DNA of 6,855 bases from CAYSHJ01 sp964589725 (lineage in GTDB: Bacteria; Planctomycetota; Planctomycetia; Planctomycetales; Planctomycetaceae), in contig CAZPUJ010000651.1 in assembly GCA_964589725.1 (NCBI GenBank), forward strand, positions 1 to 6,855, in the 5' to 3' direction. The notes under the pieces are model-generated. The model had not been told where the DNA came from and ran no database searches. It saw only the letters and a program-made list of their open reading frames with translations. Positions 1 to 6,267 of this stretch are shown here, one piece after another (the first letter of the stretch is position 1; the number at the start of each line of letters is the position of its first letter). The position numbers and the translations under genes are program-made.

Positions 1-2823
1 ATGGTCAAGGACATCCGGCCCGGCAGCACCGGGTCCCTTCCCAGCAACCTGACGAACTTCAACGGCACGCTCTTTTTCTCGGCCAATGACGGGATTCACG
101 GCGCCGAATTGTGGACCAGCAACGGCACCGAGGCGGGCACCACAATGGTCACGGACATCAAGCCCGGCGCCGGCAGCGCCGACATCTTCAGGACCCGCGC
201 CGTCGGCAGCAACCTGTACTTCGTGGCGAACGACGGCGTTCATGGCTGGGAACTCTGGAACAGCGACGGCACGGCCGGCGGCACCTCGATGCTCAAGGAC
301 ATCAACCCAGGTAGTGCCGACTCGTCCCCAGCAAATCTCCTGAACGTCGGCGGCACGCTCTACTTCAGCGCCATCGAGGGCACGTCCTCCGATTTGTGGA
401 AGACCGATGGCACCACGGCAGGGACGGTCGTGGTCAAGGACTTCGGCCGGGGCGGCGTCGTAGGCGTTAACAATCCGATCACGATCATCAACGTGGGTGG
501 CACGCTCTATTTCGGCGCCTATGACACCGCCACCGGCTATGAACTGTGGAAGAGCAACGGCACGGCGGAGGGCACCGTCCTTGTCAAGGACATCGACCCG
601 CGCATCGACCACACGCCGAGCACGAATCCGCGGTTCCTCACGGACGTGGACGGCACGCTCTTCTTCAACGGGAACGGGAGCCTTTGGTCAAGTGACGGCA
701 CCGTGGCAGGCACCAGTTCAATCCAAAACTTCTTCGTCAGTGACTGGCCACTTTACCTGACCAACGTCAACGGTACGCTGTTCTTCAATGGGTTCACCTT
801 CGCCAACGGTTCCAAGTTGTGGAAAAGCGACGGCACCGCGGGCGGCACGATGATGGTCACGGACATCCAAGTTGGAGGCCACGCCAATCCCAGCAATCTG
901 ACCAACGTCAACGGTACGTTGTTCTTCACAGCGAGCAGCGCGACGAACGGCAATGACGTGGAACTGTGGATGAGCGACGGCGCCGTAACGGTCCGGGTCA
1001 AGGACATCGTACCCGGCAACAACGGCTCTTTCCCCGCAAACCTGACGAATGTCAACGGCACACTCTATTTCACCGCGGACGACGGCGTCCACGGGCGGGA
1101 ACTGTGGACGAGCGACGGCACTGAGACCGGCACCGTCATGGTCAAAGAAATCGTGCCCGCCGGCAGCAGCATTCAGCCCAACCTGACCGACGTCAACGGC
1201 ACGGTCTACTTCACGGTCGGCGTCCCTGGCGCCTTCTATGGCACCTTCGACGTGGAACTGTGGAAGAGCAACGGCACCGAAGGCGGCACGGTCATGGTCA
1301 AAGACGTGGGCGCCATTGGCTTCGGCGCCGGTGGCCAACCCAGCAGCCCTAATCCCGGGAATCTGACCAACGTCAACGGCACGCTTTTCTTCGCAGCCGA
1401 CGATGGCACGCATGGCGTCGAGTTGTGGAAAAGCGACGGCAGCGCGGCAGGAACCGTCATGCTCGTGGATATCAGTCCTACCAGCTTCGGCTCCTATCCG
1501 CGCGAGCTGACCAACGTCAACGGCGCCCTGTTCTTCAGTACGTACGGTGGTGGATATGCCCACAGGCTGTGGAAGAGCGACGGCACGGCCGCGGGAACCG
1601 CGATACTCAAGGAGTTCCCGTATAGCGAGCCTCGCAACTTGACCAACGTCGATGGCCGGCTCTTCTTCACGGGTGACGACATCGGCTGGGAGCAAAAGTT
1701 GTGGACCAGCGACGGCACCACGGACGGCACGTTCGTGGTCCACGATATGAACTTTTTCAACTACCTGGGTGCAGTCGAATTCACGGCCTCCGGCGGCTCG
1801 CTCTTCATCAGCGCTTCTGACGCCGTCCCCGGCGATCTCGGCCATGGCGTCGAGTTGTGGCGAGTGTCGCAGGTCGCGTACCCGGACGCCGCCCAGACCA
1901 ACGAGGACGCGCCGGTACAGATTGCTGTCCTGTCCAATGATCTGCTGTCCGGAGCGGGAGCGACCATCACCGCCTTGTCGACGCCCGCTCACGGCAGCGC
2001 CGCGCTCAACGCCGACGGCACGATCACCTACACTCCCAGCGCCGGCTTCAGCGGCGTGGACTCCTTCACCTACACCATCACCAACGCCGTCGGTGACATA
2101 GATACGGCCACCGTTTCGGTGGAGGTCTTTCCAAGCGACTTTGTCAAGGATGACTACGCCAAGACGTCTCAGGACACGCCGGTCACGATCGACGTCCTGG
2201 CCAACGACATCCCCACACCGGGGGCGACCATCACGGCTGTCACGGCGCCGGCCAGCGGCAGCGCCGTCGTCAATGCGGACGGCAGCATCAACTACACGCC
2301 CGCCGCCAGCTTTTACGGTAACGACTCCTTCACCTATACCGTTAGCAACGCCGTGGGTGGCATCGACACGGCCACGGTGACGGTGCAAGTTGCCCAGCAG
2401 GTGCAAATCGACATCAAGCCCGGCAGCACGAGCAATCCCATCCACCTCAACAACGACGGCACGATCTCCGTGGCCGTGTTCGGGTCGGCCGACTTCGACG
2501 TGACCACGGTCGATATCGCCACCGTGCTGTTCGCAGGCGCTGGGGTCAATAGCTACGGGTTCGAGGACGCCAACCGCGACGGCCGGCTCGACCTCGTGCT
2601 GCACTTTCGCATCGACGAGACCAATCTGCGTGAAGTGTACTCGCAGCTTCTCCTGGACGACTTCTACGCCGACGGCACTCTGGACTCCACGCGGCAGCAG
2701 ACGATCCTGCTCTTGAGCGGCAGCACCACGGACGGCAAACTCTGGGAGGGCCTCGACTCCGCCATGCTGTTCATGACCGGACAGGAGTTGAATGACTTGC
2801 TCGTCGCCCTTGGGCTGAGGTGA
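1..2823 (+). CDS. ELWxxDGT-repeat exoprotein with two cadherin-like domains (5' end outside window)
   Basis: This is the 3' part of a giant surface or secreted protein; 940 codons are visible. Residues 1-620 are tandem repeats built around ELWxSDGTxxGT, followed by VKDIxPG, NLTNVNGTLFF and DDGxHG. Two Ig/cadherin-like domains follow (about 625-712 and 714-798), each with NEDAP/SQDTP, NDG/NADG and YTP..F.G.DSFTYT signatures. A C-terminal module begins QIDIKPGS near 802 and contains a calcium-loop-like D856-A-N858-R-D860-G-R-L-D864. The protein ends LLVALGLR with no visible membrane anchor or sorting signal. The ATG at position 1 is almost certainly internal: MVKDIRPGS matches the middle of other repeat units, and no signal peptide precedes it. 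Such repeats are generally predicted to form beta-rich, propeller-like or adhesive exoproteins. Adhesion or matrix function is inferred, and no catalytic motif is seen. A stem-loop follows the stop codon. Confidence 0.9.
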   Translation: MVKDIRPGSTGSLPSNLTNFNGTLFFSANDGIHGAELWTSNGTEAGTTMVTDIKPGAGSADIFRTRAVGSNLYFVANDGVHGWELWNSDGTAGGTSMLKDINPGSADSSPANLLNVGGTLYFSAIEGTSSDLWKTDGTTAGTVVVKDFGRGGVVGVNNPITIINVGGTLYFGAYDTATGYELWKSNGTAEGTVLVKDIDPRIDHTPSTNPRFLTDVDGTLFFNGNGSLWSSDGTVAGTSSIQNFFVSDWPLYLTNVNGTLFFNGFTFANGSKLWKSDGTAGGTMMVTDIQVGGHANPSNLTNVNGTLFFTASSATNGNDVELWMSDGAVTVRVKDIVPGNNGSFPANLTNVNGTLYFTADDGVHGRELWTSDGTETGTVMVKEIVPAGSSIQPNLTDVNGTVYFTVGVPGAFYGTFDVELWKSNGTEGGTVMVKDVGAIGFGAGGQPSSPNPGNLTNVNGTLFFAADDGTHGVELWKSDGSAAGTVMLVDISPTSFGSYPRELTNVNGALFFSTYGGGYAHRLWKSDGTAAGTAILKEFPYSEPRNLTNVDGRLFFTGDDIGWEQKLWTSDGTTDGTFVVHDMNFFNYLGAVEFTASGGSLFISASDAVPGDLGHGVELWRVSQVAYPDAAQTNEDAPVQIAVLSNDLLSGAGATITALSTPAHGSAALNADGTITYTPSAGFSGVDSFTYTITNAVGDIDTATVSVEVFPSDFVKDDYAKTSQDTPVTIDVLANDIPTPGATITAVTAPASGSAVVNADGSINYTPAASFYGNDSFTYTVSNAVGGIDTATVTVQVAQQVQIDIKPGSTSNPIHLNNDGTISVAVFGSADFDVTTVDIATVLFAGAGVNSYGFEDANRDGRLDLVLHFRIDETNLREVYSQLLLDDFYADGTLDSTRQQTILLLSGSTTDGKLWEGLDSAMLFMTGQELNDLLVALGLR
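106..1860 (+). repeat. Tandem ELWxxDGTxxGT protein-coding repeats (12 full motifs plus a terminal half)
   Basis: The LW core recurs at residues 36, 84, 131, 181, 227, 272, 321, 367, 419, 474, 522, 566 and 618, so the unit is 44-55 residues (about 132-165 bp). The first residue of the core varies (E, D, S, K or R). Unit 7 (residue 321) is degenerate: it reads ELWMSDGAVTVR, is about two residues short and lacks the second GT. The last copy (ELWRVSQ) has only the first half and leads into the cadherin-like domains. At DNA level, short strings such as accaacgtcaacgg and tggaagagcgacggca recur, which suggests growth by duplication, but the units have diverged. Confidence 0.9.
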
Positions 2824-2854
2824 GCGATTCCCGCCTCGAACAACGCCATTCACC

Positions 2855-2884
2855 GGCGGACCTGGCGTTCCCAGGTCCGCCTTT
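2855..2884 (+). terminator. Perfect 11-bp stem-loop after the repeat-protein gene
   Basis: GGCGGACCTGG (2855-2865) pairs perfectly with CCAGGTCCGCC (2871-2881) around the five-base loop CGTTC, and TTT follows. It starts 32 bases after the TGA of the repeat protein. The stem is very stable but the T-run is short, so intrinsic termination is likely rather than certain. It ends only 9 bases before the ATG of the Calx-beta ORF. Confidence 0.7.
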
Positions 2885-2890
2885 CGCATC

Positions 2891-3244
2891 ATGGACGACG
2901 AGCCACGCATCGGCATCAGCGACGTGACCAAGAAGGAGGGCAAGAAGAATCAAACGACCCTCTTCGTGTTCACGGTTACGCTCTCGGCCGCCTACGATCA
3001 GGCGGTGACGATGTCGTTCCGCACCGTGGACGGCACCGCCAAGACGAGCGACAACGACTACATCACCAAGACCGGCACGCTGACCTTCGCCCCCGGCGAG
3101 ACGACGAAGACGATCACGATCGAAGTCAAGGGCGACAGCAAGAAGGAGGCCAACGAGACGTTCTACCTGGACCTCTTCGGCAACAGCAGCAATTCGCTGT
3201 TCACCAAGAGCAGTGGCATCGGCACGATCCTGAACGACGATTGA
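2891..3244 (+). CDS. Single Calx-beta domain ORF, possibly a detached repeat of a larger exoprotein
   Basis: The 117 residues are almost exactly one Calx-beta domain. It opens with PRIGISDVTKKEG, continues with FTVTLS, a VDGTAKTSDNDYI stretch, TLTFAPGETTKTITI and the acidic EANETFYLDL, and closes with GIGTILNDD. The family is an extracellular, calcium-binding beta-sandwich usually found in tandem inside large adhesins. This ORF has no signal peptide and no second domain. The leading DDEPR looks like the junction between consecutive Calx-beta repeats (…NDD/EPR…), so the ATG may be a residue of an older, larger gene. No Shine-Dalgarno sequence is visible, and the frame stays open upstream through the terminator stem. 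The domain call is secure, but whether it is an expressed gene is doubtful. Confidence 0.6.
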   Translation: MDDEPRIGISDVTKKEGKKNQTTLFVFTVTLSAAYDQAVTMSFRTVDGTAKTSDNDYITKTGTLTFAPGETTKTITIEVKGDSKKEANETFYLDLFGNSSNSLFTKSSGIGTILNDD

Positions 3245-3261
3245 ACCGCGAAATGAAAGGC

Positions 3262-3287
3262 GACCGGCCCCGCCGGTCAACCTCTTT
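3262..3287 (+). terminator. Weak hairpin in the convergent intergenic gap
   Basis: GACCGG (3262-3267) and CCGGTC (3273-3278) pair around CCCCG, followed within a few bases by CTCTTTC. It starts 18 bases after the Calx-beta stop, between converging plus and minus transcription. A terminator role is plausible, but the stem is only 6 bp. Confidence 0.35.
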
Positions 3288-3290
3288 CAA

Positions 3291-3422
3291 TCAACTCCAC
3301 CAATTCGTGGCGATGACTGCGTTGGGTTTAGACTTTCCACGCATGACCTTGCGCGCTCCGGTCTGCTCGACCGGAGTATCGAACGCGCGCTTGCGCGCGT
3401 ACCCCTTTTTGGGAATGGACCC
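3291..3422 (-). pseudogene. Unidentified 3' coding scrap fused to the hsdM remnant
   Basis: Where hsdM similarity stops (about 3423), a different minus-strand frame continues for about 43 residues. It begins GSIPKKGYARKRAF, contains PVEQTGARKVMRGK, and ends AVIATNWWS at a TGA (3293-3291). The basic composition and clean stop look like the C-terminus of some protein, but I do not recognise the family. There is no own start codon. The frame is joined to hsdM out of register, so no functional product is expected. Two stem-loops lie within it. It could also be non-coding sequence with a chance open frame. Confidence 0.3.
3356..3400. other. Two adjacent perfect stem-loops
   Basis: Hairpin 1 is CTCCGGTC (3356-3363) with GACCGGAG (3369-3376), loop TGCTC. 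Hairpin 2 is the near-palindrome ACGCGCGC (3383-3390), TT, GCGCGCGT (3393-3400), probably closing as a 7-bp stem with a CTTG loop. On the plus strand hairpin 2 is followed by ACCCCTTTTT, so it could end plus-strand transcription arriving from the Calx-beta side. The pair sits inside the unidentified scrap next to the hsdM remnant. Function is unknown. Confidence 0.5.
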
Positions 3423-3594
3423 CCAGCACGCGGACCACACAGCGCGGCGTGTAGAACTGCCCGCCGTTCTTTCCCTCGGCACTGGCGAACTGCGTGAGGA
3501 AGTCTTCGTAGACGCGGCCCAGGATGTCCTTCGAGCGGTTCTCGGCATCGCCCAGCCCGATCGTGCCGATCACGTCGATCAGCTCGCCCCAGCG
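3423..3594 (-). repeat. 172-bp direct repeat, copy A (within hsdM)
   Basis: Aligns without gaps to 5963-6134 at a constant offset of 2540 bases. I count five mismatches (3439, 3457, 3472, 3490, 3590), 167/172 identical. Three are silent in the hsdM frame and two change a residue (Phe/Tyr and Trp/Leu). Similarity ends sharply on both sides. Confidence 0.9.
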
Positions 3595-3696
3595 GTGCTT
3601 GTCGAGCGCCGGCCGGCCCAGGCGAAAATCCTTCGGCAAGATTCCCTTGAGCCGGGGATTGTCCCGCTCGATGGCGACCATCGCCTCGTCGATCAG
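3423..3696 (-). pseudogene. hsdM: Type I restriction methylase HsdM remnant A (internal fragment)
   Basis: The reading starts LIDEAMVAIERDNPRLKG and passes through the LGELIDVIGTIGLGDAENRSKDIL-type helix region (here WGELID) and YEDFLTQFASAEGK. It reaches the GGQFYTPR motif and stops matching after CVVRVL. This is the linker and the start of the N6-adenine methylase domain of HsdM, the modification subunit of type I R-M systems. The N-terminal domain, the SAM motif (DPxxGSGG) and the NPPF catalytic motif are all absent, so it is non-functional. It begins 13 bases after the TGA of the YdjY-domain gene. No hsdS or hsdR is present. From 3594 to 3423 it is 97% identical to remnant B. A 117-residue ORF from the internal ATG at 3681 covers it but ends in out-of-frame sequence. 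Confidence 0.85.
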
Positions 3697-3709
3697 TGTA
3701 ATTTGAATT

Positions 3710-5554
3710 TCATTTGATGCGCACGATCAAAGTCGCCGCCGTCCCTTCCGGCGGCAGGAGCGTCTTGTTGGTTTCCAGTTTTAGCGACGGTTCGTCGGCC
3801 AGCGTCAGGTTGGATTGAAAAACGGTTTCGTTGGTGACGGGGAAGATGGCGATCAGCGTGCCGGAGAGGTCAGCGGCGTAGACGGTTTCTTCGCGCTCGG
3901 GGTCGGGTTGTTTGCGGATCGAACCGGTGAAGAACCACTTCAGTGGCGGCAGCGGCTTTTTGGATTTCGTGTCGACCATCGTGTGGTCGATTGGAATGGA
4001 TTTCGTTTTGCCGGCGCTGTCGGTGAATTTCAGCGTGAGCGTCACTTCCGGGCCGGTGGCTTTGGCGTCTTCGCCTTTCGCCGGCTGGCCGGGTCGCAGG
4101 CCGAGCGCTTCGAGGGCGGCGTGGACTTGGCTGGGGCGGACGTCGGTGGTGACGACCGTTTCGTGCGCCTTGCGGCCGCGTGGCGGCGGCGCGGTGGCGA
4201 TGACTTCCAGCGGATAGATTTCGCTCAGGTTGGGCAACTTGCGAGCGGCGATTTGGCAGGGGATCGAAACCGTTCGCGTGGCTTTGTCGATGGTGACTTC
4301 GGTCGAAGGCGATTCATCGGCTGTCGGTTTGGCCGTGTTCGGCAAGGACTTGTCGGACCCAACCGTCTTGCCGTCGAAGGGCGCGGAGTCGTTTGCCGCG
4401 ACTTTCAGCGGCGCGGTTTTTTTCGGCAGCGGAGTTTTGGCGATCAGTTGCAGATCGAAGTACAAATCCGAACTCTCCGCGCCGTTCGGCACGTACACGG
4501 CGATCATGTTGCGTCCCGGCTTGAGTAGCCGCGATTCGAGATCGACAACCTGATTCCAGTACGAAAACTCGTGGTCTTCCTCCCCTTCGTCCAAGACCGA
4601 TTCGCCGTTCACGAACACATGGGCGCAGTTGTCGGCGGCGATGTTGAGTTGAATGGTCGTGGCCTTGTTGCTGAGCAGCGTGGGCGAAATGTCGATCGCT
4701 CGGCGAAAGATGAACGCCGTTCCTTTTTCGGCAATCTGAGTGCCGCCGCGCGTGCCGAGTTCTTCTTCTCCGTAGCCGATCGGCGTTTTGCCGCTGCGCC
4801 ATTGACGGTCGTCGAATGCGGGCTTCATCCAGCGATCTTCCGCGTTCGCGACATCCGGGGCCGGCACGAATTTCCAGCCGGGCGTCCCTTCGGTTAACAG
4901 CACTTCGGTTTTGTATTCCACGACGTCCACGCCATCAGCCCCGTAGCCGACGAAGTCTCGCTTGGCGTCGTATTCCAGCCGCTTTAGGCTGGCCTTCAAG
5001 CGTTGCAGTTTCCCCTTGCGTTCGTGCAGCCGCTGACGATTCGCGTCCGCGAGACACGGGACAACCACTTCCTTTCCGGCGAGAATCTCGGTCACCGCTT
5101 TCGCCAGATCGTCCGCGTCGCCGCAAAACGTCCGTAACAAATACGGTTCGGCGTGCGACATCCCCCACCACTGCTCCTCGCGGTAACACTGGTACCAGTA
5201 GGTGCCAATGCAAGTCTCGCTCGCCTCGGCGTTGCAGAAGAACACCGCCCGCTCACCGACAGACGCCCACGCCATCGTGTATTTGGCTTCACGCGGATGG
5301 AACCCGCGATCGCCCGTGCCGATGTTGTGCTTGAGCTGATCGCCGTCGTACTTCCCTTTCAGATCTTTGAGCTTCTTGAAAATGATCAGCCCCTTCTCCT
5401 TGTTCACACGCGTGACTTCCAACAACACGATATTGGTTGAGTCCTCGATGACTTTTCCAAGCGTGTATGGGACTTCGACGTAGCTCCACGCAGGTCTTGC
5501 GAGCCACACAGACAGCAACAGCGCCGGAACTACGAGGTGCAACCATCGGGGCAT
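3710..5554 (-). CDS. Secreted protein: conserved N-terminal domain, jelly-roll domain, YdjY-like domain
   Basis: The 614-residue product starts with a signal peptide (hydrophobic core 5-19, AWS cut after residue 24). Residues 25-200 form a domain I cannot name; it has cysteines at 107, 115, 123, 144 and 167 and ends in a basic helix (about 172-198). Residues 226-372 (GWKFVPAP, FDDRQWRSGKTPIGYGE, FRRAIDI, HVFVNGE, LKPGRNMIAVYV) resemble the galactose-binding-like jelly-roll module attached to many planctomycete exoproteins. A low-complexity linker follows (about 373-418). Residues 419-614 fit a YdjY-type domain (RTVSIPCQI, YPLEVIATAPPPRG, H464-E465, DVRPSQVHAALEALG, WFFTGS). An extracytoplasmic, possibly glycan-binding role is inferred; no enzyme motif is evident. 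No convincing Shine-Dalgarno or promoter is visible in the 98-bp upstream gap (5555-5652). The hsdM debris follows the stop almost directly, so the last residues may not be ancestral. Confidence 0.85.
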   Translation of the reverse strand: MPRWLHLVVPALLLSVWLARPAWSYVEVPYTLGKVIEDSTNIVLLEVTRVNKEKGLIIFKKLKDLKGKYDGDQLKHNIGTGDRGFHPREAKYTMAWASVGERAVFFCNAEASETCIGTYWYQCYREEQWWGMSHAEPYLLRTFCGDADDLAKAVTEILAGKEVVVPCLADANRQRLHERKGKLQRLKASLKRLEYDAKRDFVGYGADGVDVVEYKTEVLLTEGTPGWKFVPAPDVANAEDRWMKPAFDDRQWRSGKTPIGYGEEELGTRGGTQIAEKGTAFIFRRAIDISPTLLSNKATTIQLNIAADNCAHVFVNGESVLDEGEEDHEFSYWNQVVDLESRLLKPGRNMIAVYVPNGAESSDLYFDLQLIAKTPLPKKTAPLKVAANDSAPFDGKTVGSDKSLPNTAKPTADESPSTEVTIDKATRTVSIPCQIAARKLPNLSEIYPLEVIATAPPPRGRKAHETVVTTDVRPSQVHAALEALGLRPGQPAKGEDAKATGPEVTLTLKFTDSAGKTKSIPIDHTMVDTKSKKPLPPLKWFFTGSIRKQPDPEREETVYAADLSGTLIAIFPVTNETVFQSNLTLADEPSLKLETNKTLLPPEGTAATLIVRIK

Positions 5555-5652
5555 GATGTGCTTGACTTGAGAAGAGAGAGTTCGGAGAAATCAAAGGGGG
5601 CAAGAGTTGTTGTTTATCAGTCTTACATCGGCGTCTTATCCAAGAGTGCGGG

Positions 5653-5862
5653 TTAGATGGTCTCTTCGCTCAACTGGGGCTTCAGGTGGATCTCGGGCTT
5701 GGCGTTTGTCTTGTTGATCGAACGCAGGACGCAGTTCTGCTCGATGAAGGTCTGGAAGTCGGCGTCGGAGCGGTAGAACGAGGACTGTTCCGGCCGCTCC
5801 AACCAGCCGACTTTGAGAAGGTTCGAGTGTAGCAGCATGACGTTGTCGTCAAATTTCTGCGC
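5653..5862 (-). pseudogene. Unidentified 3' coding scrap after hsdM remnant B
   Basis: The last 69 codons of the minus-strand frame ending at TAA (5655-5653) have normal protein composition. They begin AQKFDDNVMLLHSNLLKVGW, include RPEQSSFYRSDADFQTF, and end HLKPQLSEETI. They lie in a different frame from hsdM and begin exactly where hsdM similarity ends (the GGR after EEHG). It looks like the C-terminus of an unknown protein whose 5' part is missing. I do not recognise the family. It is in frame with the esterase start at 6525, but only by reading hsdM and the preceding scrap in wrong frames. Confidence 0.4.
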
Positions 5863-6134
5863 CCGCCATGCTCTTCGACGAACTTTTCGCTCTGCACGAA
5901 CATGCCGGCCGAGCCGCAGCACGGATCCTAGACTCCCCCCTTGTTCGGGGCGAGTATCTCGACCAGCACGCGGACCACGCAGCGCGGCGTGTAGAATTGC
6001 CCGCCGTTCTTCCCCTCGGCACTGGCGAACTGCGTGAGGTAGTCTTCGTAGACGCGGCCCAGGATGTCCTTCGAGCGGTTCTCGGCATCGCCCAGCCCGA
6101 TCGTGCCGATCACGTCGATCAGCTCGCCCAAGCG
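5861..6134 (-). pseudogene. hsdM: Type I restriction methylase HsdM remnant B, with in-frame amber codon
   Basis: The reading runs from RLGELIDVIGTIGLG through YEDYLTQFASAEGK, GGQFYTPR and VVRVLVEILAPNKGGV. It is interrupted by TAG (5930-5928) and continues in the same frame as DPCCGSAGM, FVQSEKFVEEHGG. DPCCGSAGM is SAM-binding motif I of type I N6-adenine methylases, and the amber codon replaces the Tyr/Phe-like position normally before it (TAC to TAG is the simplest change). The fragment is cut at both ends: upstream at about 6134 inside the DKHRLGELID region, and downstream just after GGR. The catalytic NPPF motif is missing, so it is dead. It covers the middle-to-later part of the methylase, while remnant A covers the earlier-to-middle part. 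Confidence 0.87.
5963..6134 (-). repeat. 172-bp direct repeat, copy B (within hsdM)
   Basis: Partner of the segment at 3423-3594, same orientation, no gaps, five mismatches. The interval between the copies contains the downstream part of remnant B, the unidentified scrap at 5653-5862, the YdjY-domain gene and the upstream part of remnant A. Confidence 0.9.
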
Positions 6135-6139
6135 TGACG

Positions 6140-6262
6140 CTATTCGTAGAAGCTGGGCTTTCTCGGCACGATGTTGAGCTTCTTGTAGGCAAAGCCGCTG
6201 TCGGGCGGGTTGTATTCGCCGACAATGTCCATGCAGGATTTGTCGTTGATGTCGGCTTCCAT
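6140..6262 (-). pseudogene. Unidentified 40-residue coding scrap between esterase and hsdM remnants
   Basis: From an ATG at 6262 one minus-strand frame reads MEADINDKSCMDIVGEY, then NPPDSGFAYKKL, and ends PRKPSFYE at TAG (6142-6140). The composition is protein-like, and the frame differs from both the esterase frame before it and the hsdM frame after it. It begins about where the esterase similarity ends and stops 5 bases before hsdM begins. It is probably the C-terminal end of a lost gene, since sequence also reads CLQQ just before the ATG. I do not recognise the family, and a chance ORF cannot be excluded. Confidence 0.35.
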
Positions 6263-6267
6263 CTGTT

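Noticed and set aside
106..1860. The regular spacing of repeats as a CRISPR-like or non-coding array
   Set aside because: The repeats are in frame, diverged, 132-165 bp long and conserved at protein level. They are protein domain repeats.
718..2943. A 741-codon minus-strand open frame antisense to the repeat protein
   Set aside because: It mirrors the plus-strand repeats (recurrent VDVGQ-type strings opposite NLTNVNG) and has biased Arg/Ala/Gly/Val composition with no recognisable domain. It is explained by GC-rich codon use on the other strand.
3241..3717. A 158-codon plus-strand open frame opposite hsdM remnant A
   Set aside because: The minus-strand frame has clear HsdM motifs, and the plus-strand product resembles nothing. 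Nearly the same shadow peptide appears opposite remnant B because the DNA is repeated.
3815..4528. A 237-codon plus-strand open frame antisense to the YdjY-domain gene
   Set aside because: Its composition is dominated by Arg, Gly and Phe, with no domain signature. The minus-strand protein explains this DNA fully.
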